Origin: Asaia bogorensis
Lineage (GTDB): Bacteria; Pseudomonadota; Alphaproteobacteria; Acetobacterales; Acetobacteraceae
Assembly (NCBI GenBank): GCA_945873675.1
Contig: CAMCEP010000091.1
Span: 1-9,678 of the forward strand
Direction: 5' to 3'
DNA: 9,678 bases
Shown: positions 1 to 5,264 of the stretch, one piece after another
Layout: every line of letters begins with the position of its first letter
Numbering within the stretch: position 1 is the stretch's first letter
The notes under the pieces: model-generated
The model's database searches: none
What the model was told of the DNA's origin: nothing
What the model saw: only the letters and a program-made list of their open reading frames with translations
Program-made: the position numbers and the translations under genes

Positions 1-386
1 TTGACGCGCCCCGGCCGCCAGGCCCAGACCTGAGGTGCGACGTAGTGCATCACCGGGATGCCGCGCGGCTTCACGGCCTCCGCGATCCGCAACGTAAAAC
101 CGGGACTGTCAATCGTAACCAGAAGCGCGGGTTGGCGTGTGAGGATATCGGCCTCGGTCTCCGCCAGGCGGCGCTTCAATTGCCGAATGCGCGGCAGCAC
201 TTCCAGCAGGCCCATCAGCGCCAATTCGCGGTAGGGAAAAAGGCTTGGCATGCCCTGTTCGGCCATGCGTTCGCCGCCGATGCCGGCAAAATTCAGATCA
301 GGGCGTGCCTTGCGCAAGGCCGCGACCAGGCGCGCACCGAGCACATCGCCCGAAGCCTCTCCGGCGATGATGTAGATCAGCGTCAT
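1..386 (-). CDS. lpxB: Lipid-A-disaccharide synthase LpxB, N-terminal part (runs off window)
   Basis: LpxB is a GT19-family glycosyltransferase at the inner face of the cytoplasmic membrane. It joins UDP-2,3-diacylglucosamine to lipid X to make the lipid A disaccharide. The first 128 codons are present and the rest lies beyond base 1. Visible family signatures are the N-terminal GEASGD loop (about residues 9-14), an ALMGLLEVLPR stretch (56-66), a TIDSPGF segment (91-97) and HYVAPQVWAWRPGRV (114-128). All of these align with my memory of the E. coli protein. The start ATG (386-384) overlaps the TGA of the upstream carbon-nitrogen hydrolase as ATGA. No Shine-Dalgarno is visible, so translation is probably coupled to that gene. 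In many alphaproteobacteria lpxI lies just upstream; here a nitrilase-family gene takes that place. Identification is firm; the gene is incomplete only because the window ends. Confidence 0.95.
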   Translation of the reverse strand, partial: MTLIYIIAGEASGDVLGARLVAALRKARPDLNFAGIGGERMAEQGMPSLFPYRELALMGLLEVLPRIRQLKRRLAETEADILTRQPALLVTIDSPGFTLRIAEAVKPRGIPVMHYVAPQVWAWRPGRV

Positions 387-1273
387 GCGAAGCTGGCGGG
401 TTTGGGTGAGCCGAAGGGCGCCCTTGGCCAATCGCGGTGATTAAGGACAGCACCATCTCGCCGCACGGCCTCAATCAAGCTGGGATCGAGCGTGCAAAAT
501 ACCCAGCCGGGCGCATCCATTTCGCCTTCGGCCAGAATGCCATCGGCAGGAAAGCCGCGATCCATCGGGCCAAAAACACCGGCGCGACCGCGATTGACAT
601 CAAGCGCCGCTGACCAAGGCGCATCACCGATTGTTGGCGTGATGGCGACATAGCATTGGTTTTCCAAGGCGCGGGCGCGGGCAGAGAAATGCACGCGATT
701 GAAACCAGCGAGCGTATCCGTGCAGCTTGGCGAAAGGATCAGCCAGGCGCCGGCCATCACCTGCACGCGCGCATGCTTCGGGAATTCGATATCATAGCAG
801 ATGGAAATGCCAATCCTGCCCCAGGGCGTGTCAAACACATTGGGATCAGCGCCTTGGCTGATGCCCCAACGTTCAGTCTCAAACCGCGTCATGGCGCGTT
901 TATCCTGAAAGGCGACGCGGCCTTCTGGCGTGATCAAGGGTGCGCGATTGATCACACGGCCATCGGGCGCGCGCATCGGCAAGCTGCCAGGTTGGAGCCA
1001 GATGCGGTGGCGCCGCGCGGCATCGCGCATCGCGGTCAGGATATCCGGCGCGGCGGTGATCATGGCGGCAAGCTCTGCGGCTTCAGTCGCCTCGCCACCA
1101 TTCAGCCCGGCGCCGAGTTCCACGGCGGCATATTCCGGCAGCACCAGCAAATCCGCGCTCGCGCGGCCTTCTTCCAGCCAGCGATCAAGCCCTTTGGCGA
1201 AATCCGCGATGGAGGCCGGGCGCCCCACCGGATATTGCAGCAGGCCAAGGCGGATGGGGGCGGCTTCCGTCAT
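383..1273 (-). CDS. Carbon-nitrogen hydrolase (nitrilase superfamily, RimI-linked type)
   Basis: This is a 296-residue single-domain nitrilase-superfamily amidohydrolase, predicted cytosolic, with unknown substrate. The Glu-Lys-Cys triad is visible: E47 in LVLPEYA, K125 in FQDKRAMTRFE, and the nucleophile C159 in GISICYDIEFP. The start is placed at 1273 (MTEAAPIRLG). This ATG overlaps the TGA of the acetyltransferase gene as ATGA, and beta strand 1 of the fold begins right after it. An upstream in-frame start at 1339 would add 22 residues inside the neighbour and is unlikely. The sequence resembles the nitrilase subgroup that in other bacteria is fused behind a RimI/GNAT domain, as in Bacillus YhcX. 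Here the same two domains are adjacent, overlapping genes, which supports that assignment. Its own stop overlaps the lpxB start. The family is certain; the activity (amidase, ureidase or other) is not. Confidence 0.9.
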   Translation of the reverse strand: MTEAAPIRLGLLQYPVGRPASIADFAKGLDRWLEEGRASADLLVLPEYAAVELGAGLNGGEATEAAELAAMITAAPDILTAMRDAARRHRIWLQPGSLPMRAPDGRVINRAPLITPEGRVAFQDKRAMTRFETERWGISQGADPNVFDTPWGRIGISICYDIEFPKHARVQVMAGAWLILSPSCTDTLAGFNRVHFSARARALENQCYVAITPTIGDAPWSAALDVNRGRAGVFGPMDRGFPADGILAEGEMDAPGWVFCTLDPSLIEAVRRDGAVLNHRDWPRAPFGSPKPASFA

Positions 1274-1872
1274 GAAAGCTGTTTGATCCAGAAGGAAAGC
1301 ACATGCGGTGTTTCGCGCGTATCGTCCACTTCGCGCCATGACATCACCGTTGATATATCAGGCCGCGCTTCATAGCCGCGATTACGCCAAAACCCATCCA
1401 GCGGCGTGTAATCGCGTGGCCGGCGCGGGTCATTCTCATTGCGCACAACGGCACAGAAGGCCGCGATGGAAAGCCCCAAGCGGCGCGCATGGGCTTCGCG
1501 TTCCTCAAAAAACCGAACGCCCGCGCCCTGGCCGCGATATTCGGGCAGCAATACGCTCTCACCGAAATAACATAGCGTCGCCGCATCCAGCCCAGCACTA
1601 GCCCAGGAAGCGCGGAGCTTTTCGCCCGCTTCCTTGCCGGGCTGGCAAGTGGCCATGCCAACCGCTTCTCCTTGCGCCGTGCTGGCCGCCACGACCAAGG
1701 CGCCCGGGCTTTGCGCATAGGCCGCAAGGTAGCGCGCCTCATAGGCAGGATCGCCATCATACAGATACGGCCATTCGCGAAAGACACGAATGCGTAGACC
1801 GGCAAGCGCATCCAGCCGCGCGGTGAGCGCCGCACCAGAGAGTGTTTCGAAGGTCAAAGGGGCAAGGGGCAT
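1270..1872 (-). CDS. GNAT-family N-acetyltransferase
   Basis: This 200-residue protein has the GNAT acetyl-CoA-binding motif A, V-LLPEYRGQGAG-RFF, around residues 107-122, with the pyrophosphate loop R113-G-Q-G-A-G118. An ESV strand precedes it. After it come a helix (EEREAHARRLG) and a beta-5-like AAFCAVVR segment. A late DGFWRNRGYEA stretch (159-169) resembles the usual GNAT motif B. The acceptor substrate is unknown. The 3' end overlaps the carbon-nitrogen hydrolase start (ATGA), so the two are probably made together; in other bacteria this domain pair exists as one fused protein. No Shine-Dalgarno lies before the ATG at 1872. A TAATAC element ends six bases upstream of it (see the separate entry). 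The 35-base gap from the GTPase gene contains no terminator. Confidence 0.88.
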   Translation of the reverse strand: MPLAPLTFETLSGAALTARLDALAGLRIRVFREWPYLYDGDPAYEARYLAAYAQSPGALVVAASTAQGEAVGMATCQPGKEAGEKLRASWASAGLDAATLCYFGESVLLPEYRGQGAGVRFFEEREAHARRLGLSIAAFCAVVRNENDPRRPRDYTPLDGFWRNRGYEARPDISTVMSWREVDDTRETPHVLSFWIKQLS

Positions 1873-1878
1873 AGCGGG

Positions 1879-1884
1879 GTATTA
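1879..1884 (-). promoter_or_regulatory. Possible -10 element for the acetyltransferase gene
   Basis: Read on the minus strand, TAATAC (1884-1879) is followed by six bases and then the ATG at 1872. That spacing would put the transcript start at or beside the start codon. The hexamer 17 bases further upstream, TTCCGC (1907-1902), is a poor -35. The element is weak and may be chance. It would allow acetyltransferase-hydrolase-lpxB expression independent of the hisI promoter. Confidence 0.25.
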
Positions 1885-1907
1885 GCGGAGATTACGGTGC
1901 GGCGGAA

Positions 1908-2951
1908 TCATGTTGTGCCCGCCGCCAGCGCAGCCTTGTCACGCGCCGCTTGCAGAAAGGCCGCCAGCCCTTCTACCACCACGGCGCGGTCCAGATCGCG
2001 CAGGATGAAGACAAGGCGGGATTGCCGATCATGCCCTGTCGGCCAGGCGGCCAGGCGTTCCGGTGGATGAAACACATGCTGCACGCCATGCAGGACCACT
2101 GGGCGATCTTCCCCTTGCAGGTTCAGGATTGCTTTTAGCCGCAGGATGCTGGCGCCGCGCGTGATGGCGAGCATTTCAAGCCAGCTCGCCAGCCCCTCCC
2201 AGGGGAGAGGTTCGGCGAAGGTGAGGCCAAAGGCCTGGATGCGTGCATCATGGCGGTTCGGATCATGGTGATGGTCGTGATGATGGTGATGCGCCGCTTC
2301 CGCCGCCAACCAGGCAGCGACATCGGCAATTTTTGCGCTGGGATCAAAGCCGCCCGCGCCGAATAGGAAATCCGGCGGGACATCTCCCGCCACAGCGCGC
2401 TGGATTGGTGCGCCGGGATTGAGCGCGCGTAGCCTTGTTTCAAGCGTGCTGATTTGATCAGCGCTCGCGATATCCGTCTTGCTCAAGATCAGCCGATCCG
2501 CGACGGCGGCCTGCTTCACGGCTTCAATCTGGCTGTCTAGCGTTGTGGTGCCGAGCACCGCATCCACCACCGTCACCACGCCATCCAAGCGGAAGGAACG
2601 CAGCGCCACCGGATCGCTCATCAGTGTTTGCAGAATGGGCGCGGGATCAGCCAGGCCGGTGGTTTCAATCAGCACGCGGCGAATTTCATGCCCGGCTTCG
2701 GCCTTCAGTGCCAAATCACGCAAAGCGCGCTGCAAATCGCCGCGAATGGTGCAGCAAAGGCAGCCGGCATTGAGCAGCACAGTATCTTCATCAAGCTTTT
2801 CGACCAGCAGATGATCCAGGCCGATTTCGCCGAATTCATTGATCAGCACGGCACAGCCGGCCATCTCGGTATGCTTCAGCAGCCGGTTCAACAGCGTGGT
2901 CTTGCCCGCGCCCAGAAAGCCGGTCAGCACCGTGACAGGAATGAGCGTCAT
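1908..2951 (-). CDS. CobW/COG0523-type G3E GTPase, probable zinc metallochaperone
   Basis: This 347-residue G3E P-loop GTPase uses GTP hydrolysis to insert metal into client proteins. Visible motifs are Walker A GFLGAGKTT (11-19), the metal-binding CxCC as C64-L-C66-C67, a switch/Walker B region with ETTGLADP (97-104), a VVDAV segment (128-132), and the guanine-specificity motif SKTD (157-160). A histidine run HHHHHDHHHD (221-230) precedes the CobW C-terminal domain (about 238-335). The start is set at 2951 (MTLIPVTVLTGF) because this ATG overlaps the hisI stop as ATGA and the protein then begins directly with beta strand 1. A longer form from 3032 would add 27 non-conserved residues inside hisI. 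Zinc, rather than cobalt or nickel, is inferred from the divergent zur-like gene, the operator, and the overlapping zinc enzyme gene. No cobalamin or nitrile hydratase genes are nearby. Confidence 0.92.
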   Translation of the reverse strand: MTLIPVTVLTGFLGAGKTTLLNRLLKHTEMAGCAVLINEFGEIGLDHLLVEKLDEDTVLLNAGCLCCTIRGDLQRALRDLALKAEAGHEIRRVLIETTGLADPAPILQTLMSDPVALRSFRLDGVVTVVDAVLGTTTLDSQIEAVKQAAVADRLILSKTDIASADQISTLETRLRALNPGAPIQRAVAGDVPPDFLFGAGGFDPSAKIADVAAWLAAEAAHHHHHDHHHDPNRHDARIQAFGLTFAEPLPWEGLASWLEMLAITRGASILRLKAILNLQGEDRPVVLHGVQHVFHPPERLAAWPTGHDRQSRLVFILRDLDRAVVVEGLAAFLQAARDKAALAAGTT

Positions 2952-3367
2952 TTGCGGTAGAGCGCTTCCGGGTCCATCAGCGGCTCCGCGATATTGGCCA
3001 GCGCATCGCCACGTGGGGCGCGGTAGAAGCAATTGCGCCGCCCGGTATGGCAGGCAACGCCCTGCTGATCCACGAGCAGCAGGATGGTATCGCCATCACA
3101 ATCAAGCCGGAGGTCCACCAGCATCTGCACCTGGCCGGATGTTTCGCCCTTGCGCCACAGCGCCTTGCGGGAACGCGAATAATAGCAGACCCGGCCGGTT
3201 GCGAGTGTTTCCGCCAGGCTTTCCTTATTCATCCAGGCCATCATCAGCACTTCGCCCGTATCATGCTGCTGGGCGATGGCGGGGATGAGCCCGGCGGAAT
3301 CGGGTTTCAGCGCGGCAAGCAAGGCTTCGCGGGCAGGGGCGGAGATTGGGGTGGTGGTCTGCGTCAT
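2948..3367 (-). CDS. hisI: Phosphoribosyl-AMP cyclohydrolase HisI
   Basis: This zinc-dependent enzyme hydrolyses phosphoribosyl-AMP to ProFAR in histidine biosynthesis, in the cytosol. The 139 residues make a monofunctional HisI, without the HisE domain found in E. coli HisIE. The signature region is intact: RVCYYSRSRKALWRKGETSGQ (59-79, typical core), DLRLDCDGD (85-93, acidic metal site), and CHTGRRNCFY (106-115). The three conserved zinc cysteines are C90, C106 and C113, so this copy should still need zinc. The start at 3367 is chosen because residues 25 onward match the family. The alternative ATG at 3430 lies inside the divergent regulator gene. A Zur-like operator directly abuts the start codon and no Shine-Dalgarno is present. 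It overlaps the GTPase gene by four bases. Whether it is the only hisI or a zinc-stress paralogue cannot be told from this window. Confidence 0.94.
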   Translation of the reverse strand: MTQTTTPISAPAREALLAALKPDSAGLIPAIAQQHDTGEVLMMAWMNKESLAETLATGRVCYYSRSRKALWRKGETSGQVQMLVDLRLDCDGDTILLLVDQQGVACHTGRRNCFYRAPRGDALANIAEPLMDPEALYRK

Positions 3368-3402
3368 TGTTACTTTATAACACTCACAACTTCTGCTAGG
3401 AA
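3367..3402 (-). promoter_or_regulatory. Putative hisI promoter, possibly giving a leaderless mRNA
   Basis: On the minus strand the -10-like TATAAA (3379-3374) is followed by exactly six bases and then the hisI ATG, so transcription would begin at the A of the start codon. A weak -35 candidate TTCCTA (3402-3397) lies 17 bases upstream of the -10. No Shine-Dalgarno exists in the gap, which agrees with a leaderless transcript. The -10 is inside the Zur operator. Placement is inference from spacing. Confidence 0.45.
3368..3382. promoter_or_regulatory. Probable Zur operator between hisI and the zur-like gene
   Basis: The 15 bases TGTTACTTTATAACA form an inverted repeat with perfect TGTTA/TAACA arms. 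They differ at only two positions from the alphaproteobacterial Zur-type consensus as I remember it (TGTTATANTATAACA). The site lies in the 40-base gap between two divergent genes, one of which encodes a Zur-like repressor. It contains a -10-like hexamer for each direction: TATAAA on the minus strand (3379-3374) and TATAAC on the plus strand (3376-3381). Zinc-loaded Zur bound here would be expected to repress both hisI-GTPase and its own gene. The consensus comes from memory and the match was made by eye. Confidence 0.75.
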
Positions 3403-3406
3403 GAGG
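3376..3406 (+). promoter_or_regulatory. Putative -10 and ribosome binding site of the zur-like gene
   Basis: TATAAC (3376-3381) matches a -10 at five of six positions and lies within the operator, which predicts autoregulation. No good -35 is visible 16-18 bases upstream. The purine run AGGAAGAGG (3398-3406) precedes the ATG at 3408 and favours that start over the in-frame ATG at 3429, which has only a distant GGGA. Confidence 0.45.
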
Positions 3407-3407
3407 A

Positions 3408-3908
3408 ATGCACGGGACGTCGAATGACATGACAGCGCTTGAAAGGGCAGAGGCGCTTTGCCAGACGCGCGGGGTACAGCTTACGCCGCTGCGCCGCGAT
3501 GTACTGCGGCTGGTGCTGGAGGCAGAAGCCCCGATCGGGGCCTATGCGTTGCTTGATCAATTGAAGGCGAGCCGCGCCAAGGCTGCGCCGCCCACCGTTT
3601 ATCGCGCGCTCGATTTCTTGCTTGAACAGGGTTTGATCCATCGGCTTGAAAGGCTGAATGCCTTCATGGGCTGTAATGAGGCTTTGGAAGGCCATGGCGT
3701 GCATCATGACCATGGACATGACCATCCGCACCAATTCTTGATCTGTCGCGGCTGCGGCATGACGCGGGAGATTTCCGATCATGCGGTGGCTGAAGCGATT
3801 ATCGCTGCGGCTGCAAAGGCCGGTTTTTCCGCTGCGCGCACAACGGTAGAAATTGAAGGCTACTGTGCGAAATGTGGGGATATGCCGCAGGCACTGGCGG
3901 ATAATTGA
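3408..3908 (+). CDS. zur: Fur-family zinc uptake regulator, Zur type
   Basis: This 166-residue dimeric repressor should bind DNA when loaded with zinc. The N-terminal winged helix includes VQLTPLRRDVLRLVLE (23-38) and the recognition segment PPTVYRALDFLLEQGLIHRLE (61-81), nearly the same as E. coli Zur as I remember it. Structural zinc cysteines are C113/C116 (CRGC) and C153/C156 (CAKC). Candidates for the regulatory zinc site are H78, C89, a histidine in HHDHGHDHPH (99-108), and E121; H78, C89 and E121 line up with E. coli H77, C88 and E111. The histidine-rich insertion is longer than in E. coli Zur. The start at 3408 is preferred because of AGGAAGAGG before it; 3429 is possible. The operator at 3368-3382, the zinc enzyme hisI and the GTPase gene alongside support Zur over Fur, Mur or PerR. 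No znuABC transporter genes are in the window. Confidence 0.9.
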   Translation: MHGTSNDMTALERAEALCQTRGVQLTPLRRDVLRLVLEAEAPIGAYALLDQLKASRAKAAPPTVYRALDFLLEQGLIHRLERLNAFMGCNEALEGHGVHHDHGHDHPHQFLICRGCGMTREISDHAVAEAIIAAAAKAGFSAARTTVEIEGYCAKCGDMPQALADN

Positions 3909-3909
3909 A

Positions 3910-3939
3910 TTGTCAGAATAGTTCCACGCAAACTAGGGT
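3910..3939 (+). promoter_or_regulatory. Possible promoter for the secreted-protein cluster
   Basis: TTGTCA (3910-3915) matches the -35 consensus at five of six positions, and TAGGGT (3934-3939) is a weak -10 at 18-base spacing. The start point would be near 3946, leaving a short leader that carries GGGAGAG (3958-3964) ahead of the ATG at 3969. No terminator separates it from the zur-like gene, so read-through is also possible. Confidence 0.4.
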
Positions 3940-3968
3940 CACGCGCTTTCGCAGTTTGGGAGAGTGCA

Positions 3969-4394
3969 ATGGCGTCTCGTTTATTGGGCTTCAGCCTTTC
4001 TGCGCTGATCTTCGCTTCGGTGAGTTTTTCAGCCTCACTTGTCTTGGCGCAGACCAACGCAATTAATGGTGATACGTTTACGTCTGGCACAACGGGCGCA
4101 TTGGCGCGGCTTTGTGGTGCCAACGCGCAGGAACCGGCTTATGCGGCGGCTGTGCATTTCTGCCATGGCTTGCTGGTGGGCGCAGGCCAGACCAGCGATG
4201 CTATGCATAAGCGCCAGGGTACAAGGGCGAATTTCTGCCTGCCGGAGCCTTCCCCCACACTTGATCAGGTAGCGGCCAGCTTTGTTGCCTGGGCAGTGGC
4301 GAATCCACAATTCGATGGGCTGCGCGCAGCTGATGGGCTGCTCCGCTTCGCTGCCGCGCAATACCCCTGCACTACGCGCCCGGCGCGGCGATAG
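3969..4394 (+). CDS. Secreted Rap1a/Tai-like cysteine protein
   Basis: This 141-residue protein has a Sec signal peptide (hydrophobic 6-26, likely cleavage after LVLA at 27), so it is probably periplasmic. The mature part resembles the Rap1a/Tai immunity-protein fold: LCGA (48-51), AAVHFCHGLLVGA (60-72), NFCLP (88-92), FVAWAVANP (105-113), and a terminal YPC (132-134). Cysteines at 49, 65, 90 and 134 fit two disulfides. Founding members neutralise type VI secretion amidase effectors. Many family members stand in genomes without any visible effector, as here, so an immunity role is not claimed. The start at 3969 has GGGAGAG four bases upstream. The next gene begins 9 bases after the stop and seems to encode a diverged relative. 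The family call rests on recalled motifs. Confidence 0.75.
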   Translation: MASRLLGFSLSALIFASVSFSASLVLAQTNAINGDTFTSGTTGALARLCGANAQEPAYAAAVHFCHGLLVGAGQTSDAMHKRQGTRANFCLPEPSPTLDQVAASFVAWAVANPQFDGLRAADGLLRFAAAQYPCTTRPARR

Positions 4395-4403
4395 GCGGGC
4401 GCG

Positions 4404-4835
4404 ATGCTTGCACAGCTTTGGCTACACCGCCTTTTGATGGTGTTTTTGCTGGTGATCGGAATCACCCCATCCGCCCTGGCACGAGAGGCTTCGCGGGTGC
4501 TTGACGTGCCGCGTGATTTTCCAGGCTGGGCTGCTTTGCGGGCAGATGAGGCAAGCCTTGCTGAAACCGCGATGGGCGCCCCGGCAGGACAATTTTATCA
4601 CGCTGCGGATTTCTGCCTGGGCGCGATGTTTGATGCTGGGATGTCGCAGGGCTCTGTGGGCGGGCTGCCGCTTCACACCATGGCCTATTGCCCACCGGGC
4701 ATGGGCGCTTTGCGCGGAGCTGGGCAGGTAGCGCCTTCGGCCAGGTTGGTCAGCATGGATCGGACCGTACAAATTGGCCCAGTTATTCCCATTTCCACAC
4801 AAACCATGTGTGCCCCAGTGATCCGTCAGCGTTGA
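4404..4835 (+). CDS. Secreted cysteine protein, possible diverged Rap1a-like paralogue
   Basis: This is a 143-residue protein with a clear signal peptide (hydrophobic 10-24, likely cleavage after SALA at 26). I do not recognise it as a whole. The segment FYHAADFCLGAMFDAG (64-79) and YCPP (95-98) resemble AYAAAVHFCHGLLVGAG and FCLP in the preceding protein. The two cysteines, C71 and C96, are 25 residues apart, exactly as C65 and C90 are there. A third cysteine, C136, sits near the C-terminus like C134 of the neighbour. The first Rap1a cysteine and the FVxWAxxNP helix are missing. It starts 9 bases after the upstream stop, and its stop lies inside the ribosome binding site of the next gene, so the three genes look co-transcribed. 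The function is unknown. Confidence 0.8.
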   Translation: MLAQLWLHRLLMVFLLVIGITPSALAREASRVLDVPRDFPGWAALRADEASLAETAMGAPAGQFYHAADFCLGAMFDAGMSQGSVGGLPLHTMAYCPPGMGALRGAGQVAPSARLVSMDRTVQIGPVIPISTQTMCAPVIRQR

Positions 4836-4845
4836 GGAGAATTCG

Positions 4846-5121
4846 ATGAACATACCATGGAAAATGGGGATCGCTTCAGTGGCGGTCCTTGCGCTTTCTG
4901 GTTGCGCTGACATGACCGACAAGCAGCGCAGTACCGCGATTGGCACGGGGCTTGGTGCGGTGGGTGGCGCGGCGATTGGGTCCTTTTCCGGCAATGCCGG
5001 CTGGGGGGCTTTGATCGGCGCTGGCGCTGGCGCGCTTGGTGGCTATGCGGTCGGCCAATCGCGTCAGAATGAACAGCGCGCGTATCAGCGTGGCGTGGAA
5101 ACAGGCCGCAGCCAGCAGTAA
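4846..5121 (+). CDS. Glycine-zipper lipoprotein
   Basis: This 91-residue envelope lipoprotein has a short signal peptide ending in the lipobox LSGC, with lipidated Cys at 20 followed by Ala-Asp. The core (31-70) is a glycine-zipper repeat, GTGLGAVGGAAIG then GALIGAGAGALGGYAVG, predicted to form two tightly packed membrane-associated helices. This is like the YMGG/OsmB-type glycine-zipper proteins. The tail (71-91) is polar with Gln and Arg. A strong Shine-Dalgarno, GAGGAGA (4834-4840), lies five bases before the ATG and overlaps the stop of the preceding gene, so coupled translation is likely. Such proteins are abundant outer-membrane or periplasmic components of uncertain function. The domain class is clear; no specific role can be read from the sequence. 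Confidence 0.88.
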   Translation: MNIPWKMGIASVAVLALSGCADMTDKQRSTAIGTGLGAVGGAAIGSFSGNAGWGALIGAGAGALGGYAVGQSRQNEQRAYQRGVETGRSQQ

Positions 5122-5264
5122 CCGGGGTTGGGGCGTTTTGAGCTCCGGCGGCGGTCCGCGTGAATAGTCAGGTCTATTTTTGATCGGCCCTACGAAGGTT
5201 ATTCTTGTTACCGGCACATAAAATAGTTATCTGCGCAGGGCTTGAAGCGGCAAGGGTAAATTTC

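Noticed and set aside
656..1375. Plus-strand open frame of 239 codons
   Set aside because: Antisense of the carbon-nitrogen hydrolase, which carries a complete catalytic triad and coupled start and stop.
2262..2293. CAT/ATG-rich stretch as a DNA repeat
   Set aside because: It is simply the codons of the GTPase histidine run, not an independent repeat.
2952..3032. Longer N-terminus for the GTPase
   Set aside because: The extra 27 residues lie in hisI and are not G3E-like; the ATGA-coupled start at 2951 begins right at beta strand 1.
3408..3908. Ferric uptake regulator Fur or PerR instead of Zur
   Set aside because: The recognition helix and LLEQG-IH context match Zur best, and the operator and zinc-related neighbours agree.
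5205..5264. Longer N-terminus for the small lipoprotein
   Set aside because: It would place 20 charged residues before the signal peptide and lacks a good Shine-Dalgarno; the start at 5265 gives a normal lipoprotein signal.
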